A stretch of DNA of 64,000 bases from the NCBI RefSeq assembly GCF_900155865.1, contig NZ_LT707006.1, positions 1,323,626-1,387,625 of the forward strand. Direction: 5' to 3'. Shown here one piece after another: positions 29,078 to 38,067 of this stretch. The DNA is from Bacteroides bouchesdurhonensis (lineage in GTDB: Bacteria; Bacteroidota; Bacteroidia; Bacteroidales; Bacteroidaceae). The position numbers were made by a program, and so were the translations under genes. The notes beneath the pieces are model-generated. The model was not told the DNA's origin, searched no databases, and saw only the letters and a program-made list of their open reading frames with translations. Position 1 is the first letter of the stretch, and every line of letters begins with the position of its first letter.

Positions 29078-31753
29078 TTATTTTTTCTCACCAAAATCAG
29101 CTTGCTGTTGTTCCACCTCTTTTAGCTTTTGTGCATTTTGTTCTTTTAGCAGGCGTTCTTGCTCCAGTTCTTTTGCCGACTTGGCAACTGATTCCCCGAA
29201 AAAAGAATCATTTTCCATTGGAATTAAAGCAGCTTCTTTTTCTGCATAAATCATTGGAAGAACAGTAGGCTTACTTTCTAATTCAATTACCGCACTAGCT
29301 GGCATTTGCGAACCTTCAAACAATACGCTGGCTGTTACTTTTATTTTTCCAGGTTTTAGTGTGGATTGTATCAGCACAGGAGCTGTTCCCCATTTAACCG
29401 GAGCCGGATTGGCGAGGACATTTGCTCCTCCCAGTATCCTTCCTTCGCCTTCTACATGAAATTTTATATAATCGTTGTTGAGATGTTTGATATTGCCATT
29501 ATTATCCGCTATAGCAGCTACTACCGTTACGAAGTCAGAACCATCAGCTTTTAAGTCTGTTCCCTCGTTATCTATCCAAAGTAATAGTTTGGAAGGACGG
29601 AGGCTTGGACATACTTTGTGTGTGGCAACTACTTTGCCGTCTATGATTCCTTCGGCCAGTAAAAATACGTTGTCTTGCTGCTTTTTTTCCATAGACATTT
29701 CTTTATTTATCATAAAATCATATACATCTTTAAATGTAATGATGGGTGAAGGTAATCCTTCCTGGTTAGCTGGTTTATGATAAGTCCATGTTTTCCCATC
29801 TTTATTATAGGTGAGCCTCACTTCGTCGCAATTAGAAAAGACAGTAACATCTTTGGGGGAGAATGGAGTCATTTCATGAGCGATGTAAATCATTGGGCCG
29901 GTTTCAAATAGACAGTCTTGCTTTTCGGGTGAGCGTTGCGCCTTAAACATATAATAAGAATATTTAGGTTGGCGGAATACATCCATCAATCCGCCGTAAA
30001 ACGGGTCGGGATGATAACCACGTTGGTGATCAAAGGAATGCCAAAGACAACCACCGACATGTTGGCGTGGGGTGCGGTAGAGTACATCATAACAAGTATA
30101 TGGATAGCTGGGAGCAGCATAATGCTGTGCTTGGATAAGCATAGCTTGTTCTCCCCAATTACGTGCTACACGACTTGGGGAGTTATGTGCGTTCCAGTCG
30201 TCTACATTGTCTCCCCATTCACGAGTAAAATAGGTGATTTTCGGATCTAAGTTTTTAATAGCCCATTTCTTGTCTGCATTGGCAGGATGAGTAAAAAGCA
30301 CCGGATAGACTTCATGTCCCCTAGCTTCGCTGTCGCAACCGGAATAGCAATACGGATAAGGATATTCTTGATTGACTACGTCCAGTGTATTTTTGGCGAA
30401 GTCTGCCGGATACCAAGTTTCATTTAAAATGGGCTCCCATAGCCATACACAAGGATGGTTACGGTCCCTGCGTACTAAATTTCGGATATCATTATAGACG
30501 CGTTCTGCAAATATAGGGGCGTCATTCCAAAACTGCCAACCCGGCGTATTGACAATAACAAATAATCCTAGTTCATCACAGGCATCCATAAAAGCCGGAT
30601 CTTGCGGACAATGTGCATTACGGATAACCTTCAGTCCGGCATCTCGTAATTTCTTGGCATCACGCCAATGAATGCTGTTAGGTACAGCATTACCTACTAC
30701 GGCAAAGTCCTGGTGGCGGTTAGCACCTATCAGAGGACTTTCATAAGGCTTTCCGTTGAGCCAGAAACCGTCTTTCCCTCTAAATTCAATACTGCGAATA
30801 CCTATACGGCGGCGATATCCATCTACTACTTTACCATTATGGTCGCGGATACGGACAAACAGATTATATAAAGTAGGTGTTTCCGGACTCCAGAGCATGG
30901 GAGTTTTGACTGTGACTTTATCTTTGGACGTTACGGCTTTGCCGGGAAGAATTTGAATTTTGTCATTAAGGAAAGCAACCTGTTGCCCATTCGGCTGCTG
31001 TAGTTCGTATTCCACTACTCCGTTGAATTTCTTTTGGCTGTCATTACGTACTTGTGTGCTGAGTAAGATTTCGGCAGAAGTATCCGATACCTTATCATAA
31101 GCAATGAAAAGACCTCCTCCGGCTGTTTCGTTCTCAAAATTGGGGTCAGTGATAAAGATCTGATTATGGGCGATGAGCCAGCAGTCGCGGTAGATACCAC
31201 CGAAATAAGTATAATCTAATACATCTTGTGCTTTTCCGGGAGGATAATAGGGATCATTACTGTTGTCGGCCCATACAGCGACAACATTATCTGTATCCCA
31301 GTTCAGAGCGTTGGTAACATCGACTATTATAGGAAGATAACCACCGAAATGCTCGGTAAGTAGTTTACCATTGACAAAGACTTTACTTTTCCCCATGATT
31401 GCTTCAAAATGTAGGAAGAGCTTTTTGCCTTTCCATGTCTTGTTAGGGGTAAAATGCTTGCGATACCAAACTTCACCTTGGTAATTGATACAACCGCTAG
31501 CCTCAGTTGGCAAATATTCAATGCCATTGGGCAAAGAAACAACAGGCCATTTTTCATCATTAAAGTCCGGAGCCTCTGCTCCTGTAACTGTACCTTTGTG
31601 GAAGCGCCATGCTGGGTTCATGGAAAATACTTCACGACCTGTATTTTTCAATTGATAAAATCCGGCTGTCGAGAATTCGGGTTGGTGAGCCGCTGATAAA
31701 TGGCAGGAGACGGACAATAGTATAATGAGGTAGAAGAAAATGTTTTGTTTCAT
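29078..31753 (-). CDS. Glycoside hydrolase family 2 enzyme (beta-galactosidase-like), secreted
   Basis: 891 residues with a signal peptide (about 1-22). Order of domains: sugar-binding jelly roll (about 40-200, EVWYRKHFTPNKTWKGKKLF, VFVNGKLLTEHFGGY), immunoglobulin-like (about 210-325), TIM barrel (about 330-620). In the barrel, LWEPILNETWYP holds the acid/base Glu of the NE pair and FTREWGDNVDDW a likely nucleophile Glu. Then further beta domains, with DLKADGSDFVTVVAAIAD typical of GH2 tails. The last 40 residues form a charged, Gln-rich likely coiled coil (AKELEQERLLKEQNAQKLKE), which is unusual. No SusC/D pair is near. Confidence 0.87.
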   Translation of the reverse strand: MKQNIFFYLIILLSVSCHLSAAHQPEFSTAGFYQLKNTGREVFSMNPAWRFHKGTVTGAEAPDFNDEKWPVVSLPNGIEYLPTEASGCINYQGEVWYRKHFTPNKTWKGKKLFLHFEAIMGKSKVFVNGKLLTEHFGGYLPIIVDVTNALNWDTDNVVAVWADNSNDPYYPPGKAQDVLDYTYFGGIYRDCWLIAHNQIFITDPNFENETAGGGLFIAYDKVSDTSAEILLSTQVRNDSQKKFNGVVEYELQQPNGQQVAFLNDKIQILPGKAVTSKDKVTVKTPMLWSPETPTLYNLFVRIRDHNGKVVDGYRRRIGIRSIEFRGKDGFWLNGKPYESPLIGANRHQDFAVVGNAVPNSIHWRDAKKLRDAGLKVIRNAHCPQDPAFMDACDELGLFVIVNTPGWQFWNDAPIFAERVYNDIRNLVRRDRNHPCVWLWEPILNETWYPADFAKNTLDVVNQEYPYPYCYSGCDSEARGHEVYPVLFTHPANADKKWAIKNLDPKITYFTREWGDNVDDWNAHNSPSRVARNWGEQAMLIQAQHYAAPSYPYTCYDVLYRTPRQHVGGCLWHSFDHQRGYHPDPFYGGLMDVFRQPKYSYYMFKAQRSPEKQDCLFETGPMIYIAHEMTPFSPKDVTVFSNCDEVRLTYNKDGKTWTYHKPANQEGLPSPIITFKDVYDFMINKEMSMEKKQQDNVFLLAEGIIDGKVVATHKVCPSLRPSKLLLWIDNEGTDLKADGSDFVTVVAAIADNNGNIKHLNNDYIKFHVEGEGRILGGANVLANPAPVKWGTAPVLIQSTLKPGKIKVTASVLFEGSQMPASAVIELESKPTVLPMIYAEKEAALIPMENDSFFGESVAKSAKELEQERLLKEQNAQKLKEVEQQQADFGEKK

Positions 31754-31824
31754 GGCTTTTCAGTATGATTAGTATTATTAAGTTCTGCGTAAAATGAAGA
31801 AGAGAGCGTGTTGAAACTCTCATA

Positions 31825-31870
31825 AATTTAAAATCACCCTTGCTACAACTATTTGTGGCGAGGGTGATTT
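31825..31870 (-). terminator. Terminator after the FKBP gene
   Basis: Perfect 10-base stem AAATCACCCT / AGGGTGATTT, extended by GC pairs across one mismatch, with a T-rich stretch on the minus strand just after it. Confidence 0.7.
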
Positions 31871-31927
31871 CGTTGAAAGGGGAGGTTTTACACATCCCCT
31901 TTATACTTCTTTTATCTTCTTCTTTGC

Positions 31928-32515
31928 TTAATGGCAATGTCCGCCTTCGCAACCACAGTCGTCACCACATTCATGGTCGCCACAACCACCGCCACAGCTA
32001 TCGCATCCGCAGCCACCTTCGCCGCTCATGGACTTTATTAATTCTTGAATTTCTTCGTTAGTAGCAGGACGGCTTTCGATTACTTCACCTTCGAAGATCA
32101 AAGCAGCACCAGCTAGTGGGTGGTTAAGGTCTACAACCACTACATCGGGTTTGATTTCTACTACGCTAGCGTTTACACGTTGTCCTTCTGAAGTCATCAA
32201 AGGCACAATATTCCCTTCTTTTACACGTTCGTTGTCAAACTTACCATCAATTTCGAAGATGTTTTTAGGAAGATCGATAACGTGTTGCTCATCGTACTCG
32301 CCATAAGCTTTTTCGGCAGGAATGGTAAAATTGAATTTATCACCTGTCGAAAGGCCGGTTACCTGGTTTTCAAAGTCCTCAAGTGTTGCGCCTAGCCCGG
32401 AGATAAATTGGAAAGGATGTTCTGCTTTAGCTTCTTCGAACAATTCTTTTTCTCCGTCTTCCATTGTATATAGTTTGTATGCAACGGTAATGTACTTGTT
32501 TTCTGCTGTTTCCAT
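31928..32515 (-). CDS. slyD: FKBP-type peptidyl-prolyl isomerase, SlyD-like, with Cys/His-rich tail
   Basis: Cytosolic proline isomerase and chaperone, 195 residues. FKBP part about 1-70 and 125-150 around the insert-in-flap chaperone domain (about 70-125, VIDLPKNIFEIDGKF...). ISGLGATLEDFENQVTGLSTGDKFNF and AYGEYDEQHV are SlyD marks; DLNHPLAGAALIFEGEV closes the FKBP fold. The last 30 residues contain eight Cys and three His (GGCGCDSCGGGCGDHECG...), a nickel/zinc-binding tail as in SlyD. No signal peptide. Likely monocistronic. Confidence 0.92.
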   Translation of the reverse strand: METAENKYITVAYKLYTMEDGEKELFEEAKAEHPFQFISGLGATLEDFENQVTGLSTGDKFNFTIPAEKAYGEYDEQHVIDLPKNIFEIDGKFDNERVKEGNIVPLMTSEGQRVNASVVEIKPDVVVVDLNHPLAGAALIFEGEVIESRPATNEEIQELIKSMSGEGGCGCDSCGGGCGDHECGDDCGCEGGHCH

Positions 32516-32560
32516 TTAATTTTTTATTTCTGATTAATAAATTCCGGTATTCCGAAAGAA

Positions 32561-32568
32561 CAAAGATA
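32561..32568 (-). promoter_or_regulatory. -7 promoter box for the FKBP gene
   Basis: Minus strand TATCTTTG, exact TAnnTTTG match, about 45 bases before the ATG. A second possible box, TACCTTTG, lies at 32595-32602. Confidence 0.55.
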
Positions 32569-32757
32569 CGTACTTTATTTGGTTGAACCGGATGCAAAGG
32601 TAGTAAATTTCAGATTATTAAGCGAAATGTTAAAAACGAACACTTATATATTCTTGTGATTAATAGCGGGAATTCAATCTTTAAGTGATAAAATAGGACT
32701 TATATTCGTGCTTTTCTTACGATTATTCGCTTTTTTGTGTTTTTTTTATTCGATTTG

Positions 32758-32788
32758 TTTGGTGGTAAGAAAAAAGCCCTTACCTTTG
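32758..32788 (+). promoter_or_regulatory. Promoter of the ilv operon (-33 and -7 boxes)
   Basis: TTTG at 32758-32761, 19 bases, then TACCTTTG at 32781-32788: a full match to the Bacteroides consensus TTTG-N19-21-TAnnTTTG, the best in the window. Transcription should begin near 32795, about 17 bases before the leader ORF. Confidence 0.75.
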
Positions 32789-32811
32789 CATCACGAAAAT
32801 GAAAAGAAGTT

Positions 32812-32889
32812 ATGAATATGTTACATACATCTATTAACCTAGCAGTTCTGCATATTATTCGCGTCGTGGTGGTCCCATCAAGAGCGTGA
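32812..32889 (+). CDS. ilv leader peptide (25 residues, Ile/Val/Leu-rich)
   Basis: ATG at 32812 opens 25 codons: MNMLHTSINLAVLH, then IIRVVVVPSRA and TGA at 32887. Eleven of the 25 residues are Ile, Leu or Val, with IIRVVVV in a row, much like the enterobacterial ilv leader peptides. The stop codon lies inside the antiterminator arm 32886-32895. It stands between the operon promoter and the attenuator hairpin, so its job is to sense branched-chain aminoacyl-tRNA supply through ribosome stalling. A GA-rich stretch (AAAAGAAG) lies before the ATG. Confidence 0.82.
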   Translation: MNMLHTSINLAVLHIIRVVVVPSRA

Positions 32890-32934
32890 GAAAGGTTTTA
32901 TGTATGTATTCGTACTATAAAAGATAAAATTTGG

Positions 32935-32966
32935 AGCCTTTCTCACTATTGTGAGGAAGGCTTTTT
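32935..32966 (+). terminator. Attenuator terminator of the ilv operon
   Basis: Stem AGCCTTTCTCAC (32935-32946), loop TATT, GTGAGGAAGGCT (32951-32962), then TTTT: a strong intrinsic terminator only 20 bases before ilvD. The upstream arm can pair instead with GTGAGAAAGG at 32886-32895, a ten-base perfect complement of 32937-32946. If the ribosome reaches the leader stop at 32887-32889 it hides that arm and the terminator forms; if it stalls at the Ile/Val codons near 32854-32874 the arm is free and the terminator is broken. This is the classic attenuation layout. Confidence 0.85.
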
Positions 32967-32985
32967 AATTAAAAGAAATATTGAA

Positions 32986-34788
32986 ATGAAAAAGCAATTA
33001 CGCAGTTCGTTTAGTACGCAGGGACGCCGCATGGCAGGAGCCCGTGCATTATGGGCAGCCAATGGCATGAAGAAAAGTCAGATGGGGAAGCCTATTATAG
33101 CTATCGTTAATTCATTTACACAGTTTGTTCCGGGACACGTGCATCTGCATGAGATCGGTCAGTATGTGAAAACTGAAATTGAGAAGCTAGGATGTTTTGC
33201 TGCGGAATTCAATACAATAGCCATTGATGATGGTATCGCTATGGGGCATGATGGTATGCTTTATTCACTTCCTTCACGTGATATTATTGCTGATAGCGTA
33301 GAATATATGGTCAATGCACACAAAGCGGATGCTATGGTATGTATCAGCAACTGTGATAAGATAACTCCGGGAATGTTGATGGCAGCTATGAGACTGAATA
33401 TTCCTACGGTATTCGTTTCCGGTGGTCCGATGGAAGCCGGTGAATGGAAAGGGCAGCATTTGGACTTAATTGATGCAATGATTAAGTCGGCAGATTCAAG
33501 TGTAAGTGATGAGGTAGTGGAACAGATTGAACAAAGTGCTTGCCCGACTTGCGGTTCTTGTTCGGGAATGTTTACGGCTAACTCCATGAACTGCCTGAAT
33601 GAAGCAATTGGCCTGGCATTGCCGGGTAATGGGACGATTGTTGCCACTCATGAGAATCGTACTGAGCTTTTCAAAGACGCGGCAAAGTTGATCGTGGAGA
33701 ATGCAATGAAATATTATGAAGAGGGGGATGAAAGTGTACTTCCACGCAGCATTGCAACTCGGCAGGCTTTCTTGAATGCAATGACATTGGACATTGCGAT
33801 GGGTGGTTCAACCAATACAGTTCTTCACTTATTGGCAGTAGCTCACGAAGCTGGTGTAAATTTCACTATGGATGATATTGATATGTTATCTCGCAAAACT
33901 CCTTGTTTATGTAAGGTAGCTCCGAATACTCAGAAATACCATATCCAGGATGTGAATCGTGCCGGTGGTATCATTGCTATTATGGATGAACTGGCAAAAG
34001 GAGGTTTAGTGGATACTTCAGTTTGTCGTGTAGATGGAATGTCTTTGGCGGAAGCTATTGATGAATACTCCATCATGAGTTCGAATGTAAACGAAAAAGC
34101 AATTAAGAAATATTCGAGTGCGGCAGGAAATAAGTTTAACTTGGTTCTGGGCTCACAGGATACATATTATAAGGAATTGGATAAAGATCGTGCCAACGGT
34201 TGTATTCGTGATATTGAACATGCTTATAGCAAAGACGGAGGATTGGCGGTACTGAAAGGAAACATTGCTCAGGACGGTTGTGTAGTAAAAACCGCGGGAG
34301 TAGATGAAAGTATCTGGAAGTTTACAGGACCCGCAAAAGTTTTTGACTCGCAGGATGCTGCTTGCGAAGGTATCCTAAGTGGACGAGTCGTCAGCGGCGA
34401 CGTTGTCGTCATCACGCACGAAGGTCCGAAGGGTGGTCCCGGTATGCAGGAAATGCTTTACCCGACTTCTTATATCAAATCCCGTCACTTAGGAAAAGAA
34501 TGTGCCTTGATCACTGACGGACGTTTCAGCGGTGGAACTTCCGGACTGAGTATCGGACATATTTCTCCTGAAGCAGCTGCCGGAGGTAATATTGGAAAAA
34601 TAGTGGATGGAGATATTATTGAAATCGACATTCCTGCCCGAACGATTAACGTGCGACTGACAGATGAAGAACTGGCTGCCCGCCCGATGACTCCTGTCAC
34701 TCGCGATCGCTATGTGCCGAAGAGTCTGAAAGCATATGCCAGTATGGTAAGCTCTGCCGATAAAGGAGCGGTGAGATTAATCGATTGA
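32986..34788 (+). CDS. ilvD: Dihydroxy-acid dehydratase
   Basis: Fourth enzyme of isoleucine and valine synthesis: turns 2,3-dihydroxy-acids into 2-keto acids with an Fe-S cluster. 600 residues, near the usual 560-615. Cluster cysteines appear in [13 protein letters not shown] (about 120) and [19 protein letters not shown] (about 190). The C-terminal signature [20 protein letters not shown] lies near 520. First structural gene of the operon, directly behind the attenuator; ilvB starts 68 bases after its stop. Confidence 0.97.
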   Translation: MKKQLRSSFSTQGRRMAGARALWAANGMKKSQMGKPIIAIVNSFTQFVPGHVHLHEIGQYVKTEIEKLGCFAAEFNTIAIDDGIAMGHDGMLYSLPSRDIIADSVEYMVNAHKADAMVCISNCDKITPGMLMAAMRLNIPTVFVSGGPMEAGEWKGQHLDLIDAMIKSADSSVSDEVVEQIEQSACPTCGSCSGMFTANSMNCLNEAIGLALPGNGTIVATHENRTELFKDAAKLIVENAMKYYEEGDESVLPRSIATRQAFLNAMTLDIAMGGSTNTVLHLLAVAHEAGVNFTMDDIDMLSRKTPCLCKVAPNTQKYHIQDVNRAGGIIAIMDELAKGGLVDTSVCRVDGMSLAEAIDEYSIMSSNVNEKAIKKYSSAAGNKFNLVLGSQDTYYKELDKDRANGCIRDIEHAYSKDGGLAVLKGNIAQDGCVVKTAGVDESIWKFTGPAKVFDSQDAACEGILSGRVVSGDVVVITHEGPKGGPGMQEMLYPTSYIKSRHLGKECALITDGRFSGGTSGLSIGHISPEAAAGGNIGKIVDGDIIEIDIPARTINVRLTDEELAARPMTPVTRDRYVPKSLKAYASMVSSADKGAVRLID

Positions 34789-34856
34789 GAATAATTAAAA
34801 GAATAAGTGCATTTGCCAATTAATGATTGGCTGGTATGCTACTACATTATATTATT

Positions 34857-36554
34857 ATGAGTAAAGACTTAATAACAGGTGCGGAGGCGTTGATGCGTTC
34901 CTTAGAATATCAGGGGGTAGATACTATCTTTGGTTATCCGGGAGGTTCTATAATGCCGGTATTCGATGCTTTGTACGATCATCGAAAGAATTTAAATCAT
35001 ATATTAGTTCGTCATGAACAGGGAGCTGCACATGCAGCGCAAGGTTTTGCCCGCGTATCGGGAAAAGTAGGCGTTTGCTTGGTAACCAGTGGACCTGGTG
35101 CAACTAATACCATAACTGGTATTGCGGATGCAATGATCGACAGTACGCCGATTGTTGTAATAGCAGGACAGGTTGGAACAGGATTTTTGGGAACAGATGC
35201 TTTTCAGGAAGTAGATTTGGTAGGTATTACCCAACCTATTGCTAAATGGAGCTATCAGATTCGTCGTGCGGAAGACGTAGCGTGGGCAATAGCACGTGCT
35301 TTTTATATTGCGCGTAGTGGTCGTCCCGGTCCGGTAGTATTGGACTTTGCTAAGAATGCGCAAGTTGAAAAAACGAAATATGAACCTACGAATGAAGATT
35401 TTATCCGTAGCTACGTTCCGGTTCCCGACACTCATGAGGATTCTGTAAAAGAAGCTGCAGAACTTATTAATAACGCTCAACGTCCGCTAGTATTGGTAGG
35501 TCAAGGAGTAGAATTGGGTAATGCCCAACAAGAACTACGTACTTTTATTGAAAAAGCAGATATGCCTGCCGGATGTACTTTACTTGGACTTTCTGCTTTA
35601 CCTACCGATCATCCTTTGAATAAAGGTATGTTGGGTATGCATGGAAATTTAGGTCCGAATATTAATACCAATAAGTGCGATGTATTGATTGCTGTTGGTA
35701 TGCGCTTTGACGATCGTGTTACAGGAAACCTTGCTACTTATGCGAAACAGGCAAAAGTTATTCATTTCGATATTGATCCGGCGGAAGTAAATAAAAATGT
35801 GAAAGTGGATGTGGCTGTATTGGGAGATTGTAAAGAGACATTGGTAGCTGTAACCAATTTGCTGAAAAAGAAACAACATACTGCATGGATTGACAGCTTT
35901 AAAGAATATGAGCAGATTGAGGAAGAAAAGGTTATCCGCTTGGAACTTAATCCCCCTACTGGATCATTAAGTATGGGTGAGGTAGTACGTGCAGTTAGTG
36001 ATGCTACCCGACATGAGGCAATTCTGGTAACTGATGTCGGCCAGAACCAAATGATCTCTGCTCGTTACTTTAAGTATACTAAAGAACGGAGTATAGTAAC
36101 TTCGGGAGGACTTGGAACCATGGGATTTGGGCTTCCGGCAGCTATTGGAGCTACATTCGGCTGTCCTGACCGTACCGTATGTGTATTTATGGGAGACGGA
36201 GGACTTCAGATGAATATTCAGGAATTTGGAACCATAATGGAACAAAAGGCTCCAGTAAAAATGATCTGTTTGAATAATAACTATCTGGGTAATGTACGCC
36301 AATGGCAAGCGATGTTCTTTAATCGCCGTTATTCTTTTACACCGATGTTGAATCCTGATTATATGAAGATTGCATCTGCTTATGATATTCCTTCCAGACG
36401 GATTTTCACTCGTGAGGAATTAAAGGGAGCTATCAACGAAATGCTTGCGACCGATGGTCCTTTCTTACTAGAAGCTTGTGTGGTGGAAGAAGGAAATGTA
36501 TTGCCAATGACCCCTCCGGGTGGTTCGGTAAACCAGATGCTATTGGAATGCTGA
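34857..36554 (+). CDS. ilvB: Acetolactate synthase large subunit
   Basis: Thiamine-diphosphate enzyme that starts valine/leucine and isoleucine synthesis, 565 residues. The ATG at 34857 (MSKDLITGAEALMRSL) gives the usual N-terminus; an upstream TTG extension was rejected. VRHEQGAAHAAQGFAR carries the catalytic Glu, DSTPIVVIAGQV the Q-site region, and GDGGLQMNIQEFGTIMEQ with LNNNYLGNVRQWQ the ThDP/Mg motif. Lies between ilvD and the small subunit gene, which begins 31 bases after it. Confidence 0.96.
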   Translation: MSKDLITGAEALMRSLEYQGVDTIFGYPGGSIMPVFDALYDHRKNLNHILVRHEQGAAHAAQGFARVSGKVGVCLVTSGPGATNTITGIADAMIDSTPIVVIAGQVGTGFLGTDAFQEVDLVGITQPIAKWSYQIRRAEDVAWAIARAFYIARSGRPGPVVLDFAKNAQVEKTKYEPTNEDFIRSYVPVPDTHEDSVKEAAELINNAQRPLVLVGQGVELGNAQQELRTFIEKADMPAGCTLLGLSALPTDHPLNKGMLGMHGNLGPNINTNKCDVLIAVGMRFDDRVTGNLATYAKQAKVIHFDIDPAEVNKNVKVDVAVLGDCKETLVAVTNLLKKKQHTAWIDSFKEYEQIEEEKVIRLELNPPTGSLSMGEVVRAVSDATRHEAILVTDVGQNQMISARYFKYTKERSIVTSGGLGTMGFGLPAAIGATFGCPDRTVCVFMGDGGLQMNIQEFGTIMEQKAPVKMICLNNNYLGNVRQWQAMFFNRRYSFTPMLNPDYMKIASAYDIPSRRIFTREELKGAINEMLATDGPFLLEACVVEEGNVLPMTPPGGSVNQMLLEC

Positions 36555-36585
36555 AAATAAATGAAGAATGAAGATTTAAAAAGTT

Positions 36586-37146
36586 ATGGATAAAACATTA
36601 TATACGATTATAGTTCATTCCGAAAATATAGCCGGATTACTGAATCAGGTAACAGCTGTATTTACTCGTCGACAGATAAATATTGAGAGTCTGAATGTTT
36701 CTGCTTCTTCAATAAAAGGGGTACATAAATACACGATTACAGCTTGGACAGATAAGGATACTATTGAGAAAGTGGTGAAACAGATTGAAAAGAAGATTGA
36801 TGTTATTCAGGCTCATTACTTTACCGAAGATGAAATCTATTTTCATGAAATAGCTTTGTATAAAGTATCGACTCCTGCTTTTCAAGAGAATACGGAAGCA
36901 TCGAAACTTATTCGCAAGTACAATGCACGTATTGTGGAAGTGAATCCGGTTTTCTCTATTGTAGAGAAAAATGGTATGAGTGAAGAGATTACTTCCCTCT
37001 ATGGTGAGTTACGTGCTTTGGATTGTGTTTTGCAATTTGTCCGTTCCGGTCGTGTGGCTATTACGACAAGTTGTTTCGAACGGGTAAATGAATTTCTGGA
37101 TGGACAGGAAGCAAAGTATAACCAAAGCAAGAAACAACAAGAATAA
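36586..37146 (+). CDS. ilvN: Acetolactate synthase small (regulatory) subunit
   Basis: 186 residues, near the length of IlvH/IlvN. The ACT domain at the N-terminus reads LYTIIVHSENIAGLLNQVTA then VFTRRQINIESLNVSAS, the site where valine feedback acts. The C-terminal half is the second, less conserved domain. The stop overlaps the ATG of the thioesterase gene by one base (TAATG), so the two are translationally coupled. Confidence 0.94.
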   Translation: MDKTLYTIIVHSENIAGLLNQVTAVFTRRQINIESLNVSASSIKGVHKYTITAWTDKDTIEKVVKQIEKKIDVIQAHYFTEDEIYFHEIALYKVSTPAFQENTEASKLIRKYNARIVEVNPVFSIVEKNGMSEEITSLYGELRALDCVLQFVRSGRVAITTSCFERVNEFLDGQEAKYNQSKKQQE

Positions 37147-37889
37147 TGAACGGAGAAAACAAAATAGGTACTTATAAGTTTGTAGCAGAACCTTTCCATG
37201 TAGATTTCAACGGTCGTCTGACAATGGGAGTATTGGGAAATCATTTGTTGAATTGTGCAGGTTTCCATGCTAGTGATCGGGGATTCGGAATTGCCACATT
37301 GAATGAGGATAATTATACATGGGTACTTTCGCGTTTGGCTATCGAGTTGGATGAGATGCCGTATCAGTATGAAGAGTTTACGGTTCAGACGTGGGTAGAG
37401 AATGTCTATCGTCTGTTTACGGATCGTAATTTCGCTGTCATCAATAAGGACGGAAAGAAAATCGGTTATGCTCGTTCCGTATGGGCGATGATTAATCTGA
37501 ATACTCGTAAGCCAGCTGATTTGTTGGCATTGCATGGAGGGAGTATCGTAGACTATGTGTGCGATGAACCATGTCCGATAGAAAAACCTTCGCGTATTAA
37601 GGTGACTTCAACTGAGCCATCGGCCACAATAATGGCTAAATACAGTGATATTGATATAAATGGTCATGTAAACAGTATTCGCTATATCGAACATATTTTG
37701 GACTTGTTTCCAATTGAACTATATAAGACCAAACGTATTCGTCGTTTTGAAATGGCGTATGTGGCGGAAAGTTATTATGGAGATACACTTACTTTCTTTT
37801 GTGATGAAGCGAATGAAAATGAGTTTCATGTAGAAGTGAGAAAACATGGTAACGAGGTTGTTTGCCGTTCGAAGGTAGTATTTAAATAA
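37146..37889 (+). CDS. Acyl-ACP thioesterase (FatA/FatB type)
   Basis: 247 residues, two hot-dog domains as in plant and bacterial acyl-ACP thioesterases. First half: VDFNGRLTMGVLGNHLLNCAGFHASDRG and YTWVLSRLAIELDEMP, a typical FatA-like stretch; second half: IMAKYSDIDINGHVNSIRYIEHILDLFP with the Asn/His residues of the catalytic network (DINGHVNS). It releases fatty acids from acyl carrier protein. Its place inside an ilv operon, coupled to ilvN, suggests a link to branched-chain acyl groups, but this is inference; chain specificity cannot be read here. Confidence 0.88.
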   Translation: MNGENKIGTYKFVAEPFHVDFNGRLTMGVLGNHLLNCAGFHASDRGFGIATLNEDNYTWVLSRLAIELDEMPYQYEEFTVQTWVENVYRLFTDRNFAVINKDGKKIGYARSVWAMINLNTRKPADLLALHGGSIVDYVCDEPCPIEKPSRIKVTSTEPSATIMAKYSDIDINGHVNSIRYIEHILDLFPIELYKTKRIRRFEMAYVAESYYGDTLTFFCDEANENEFHVEVRKHGNEVVCRSKVVFK

Positions 37890-38067
37890 AAGATTGAGAT
37901 GAAGGAGTATCCTGAAGAATGGTCCGCTTCCGGAAAGAGGTGTAATAACATCTTCCAATTTAATATAGGTTGGACAGTAGGATTTTAGAAAGATTATAAT
38001 TATTAATAACTCGCTCTTGCTTATCTCTTTGTGGAGGATAAAGGGAGCTTAAAAATTGAAAAAGAAA

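Noticed and set aside
36999..37535. 178-codon minus-strand frame across ilvN and the thioesterase
   Set aside because: Overlaps two well-supported genes; the protein looks like antisense of coding DNA.
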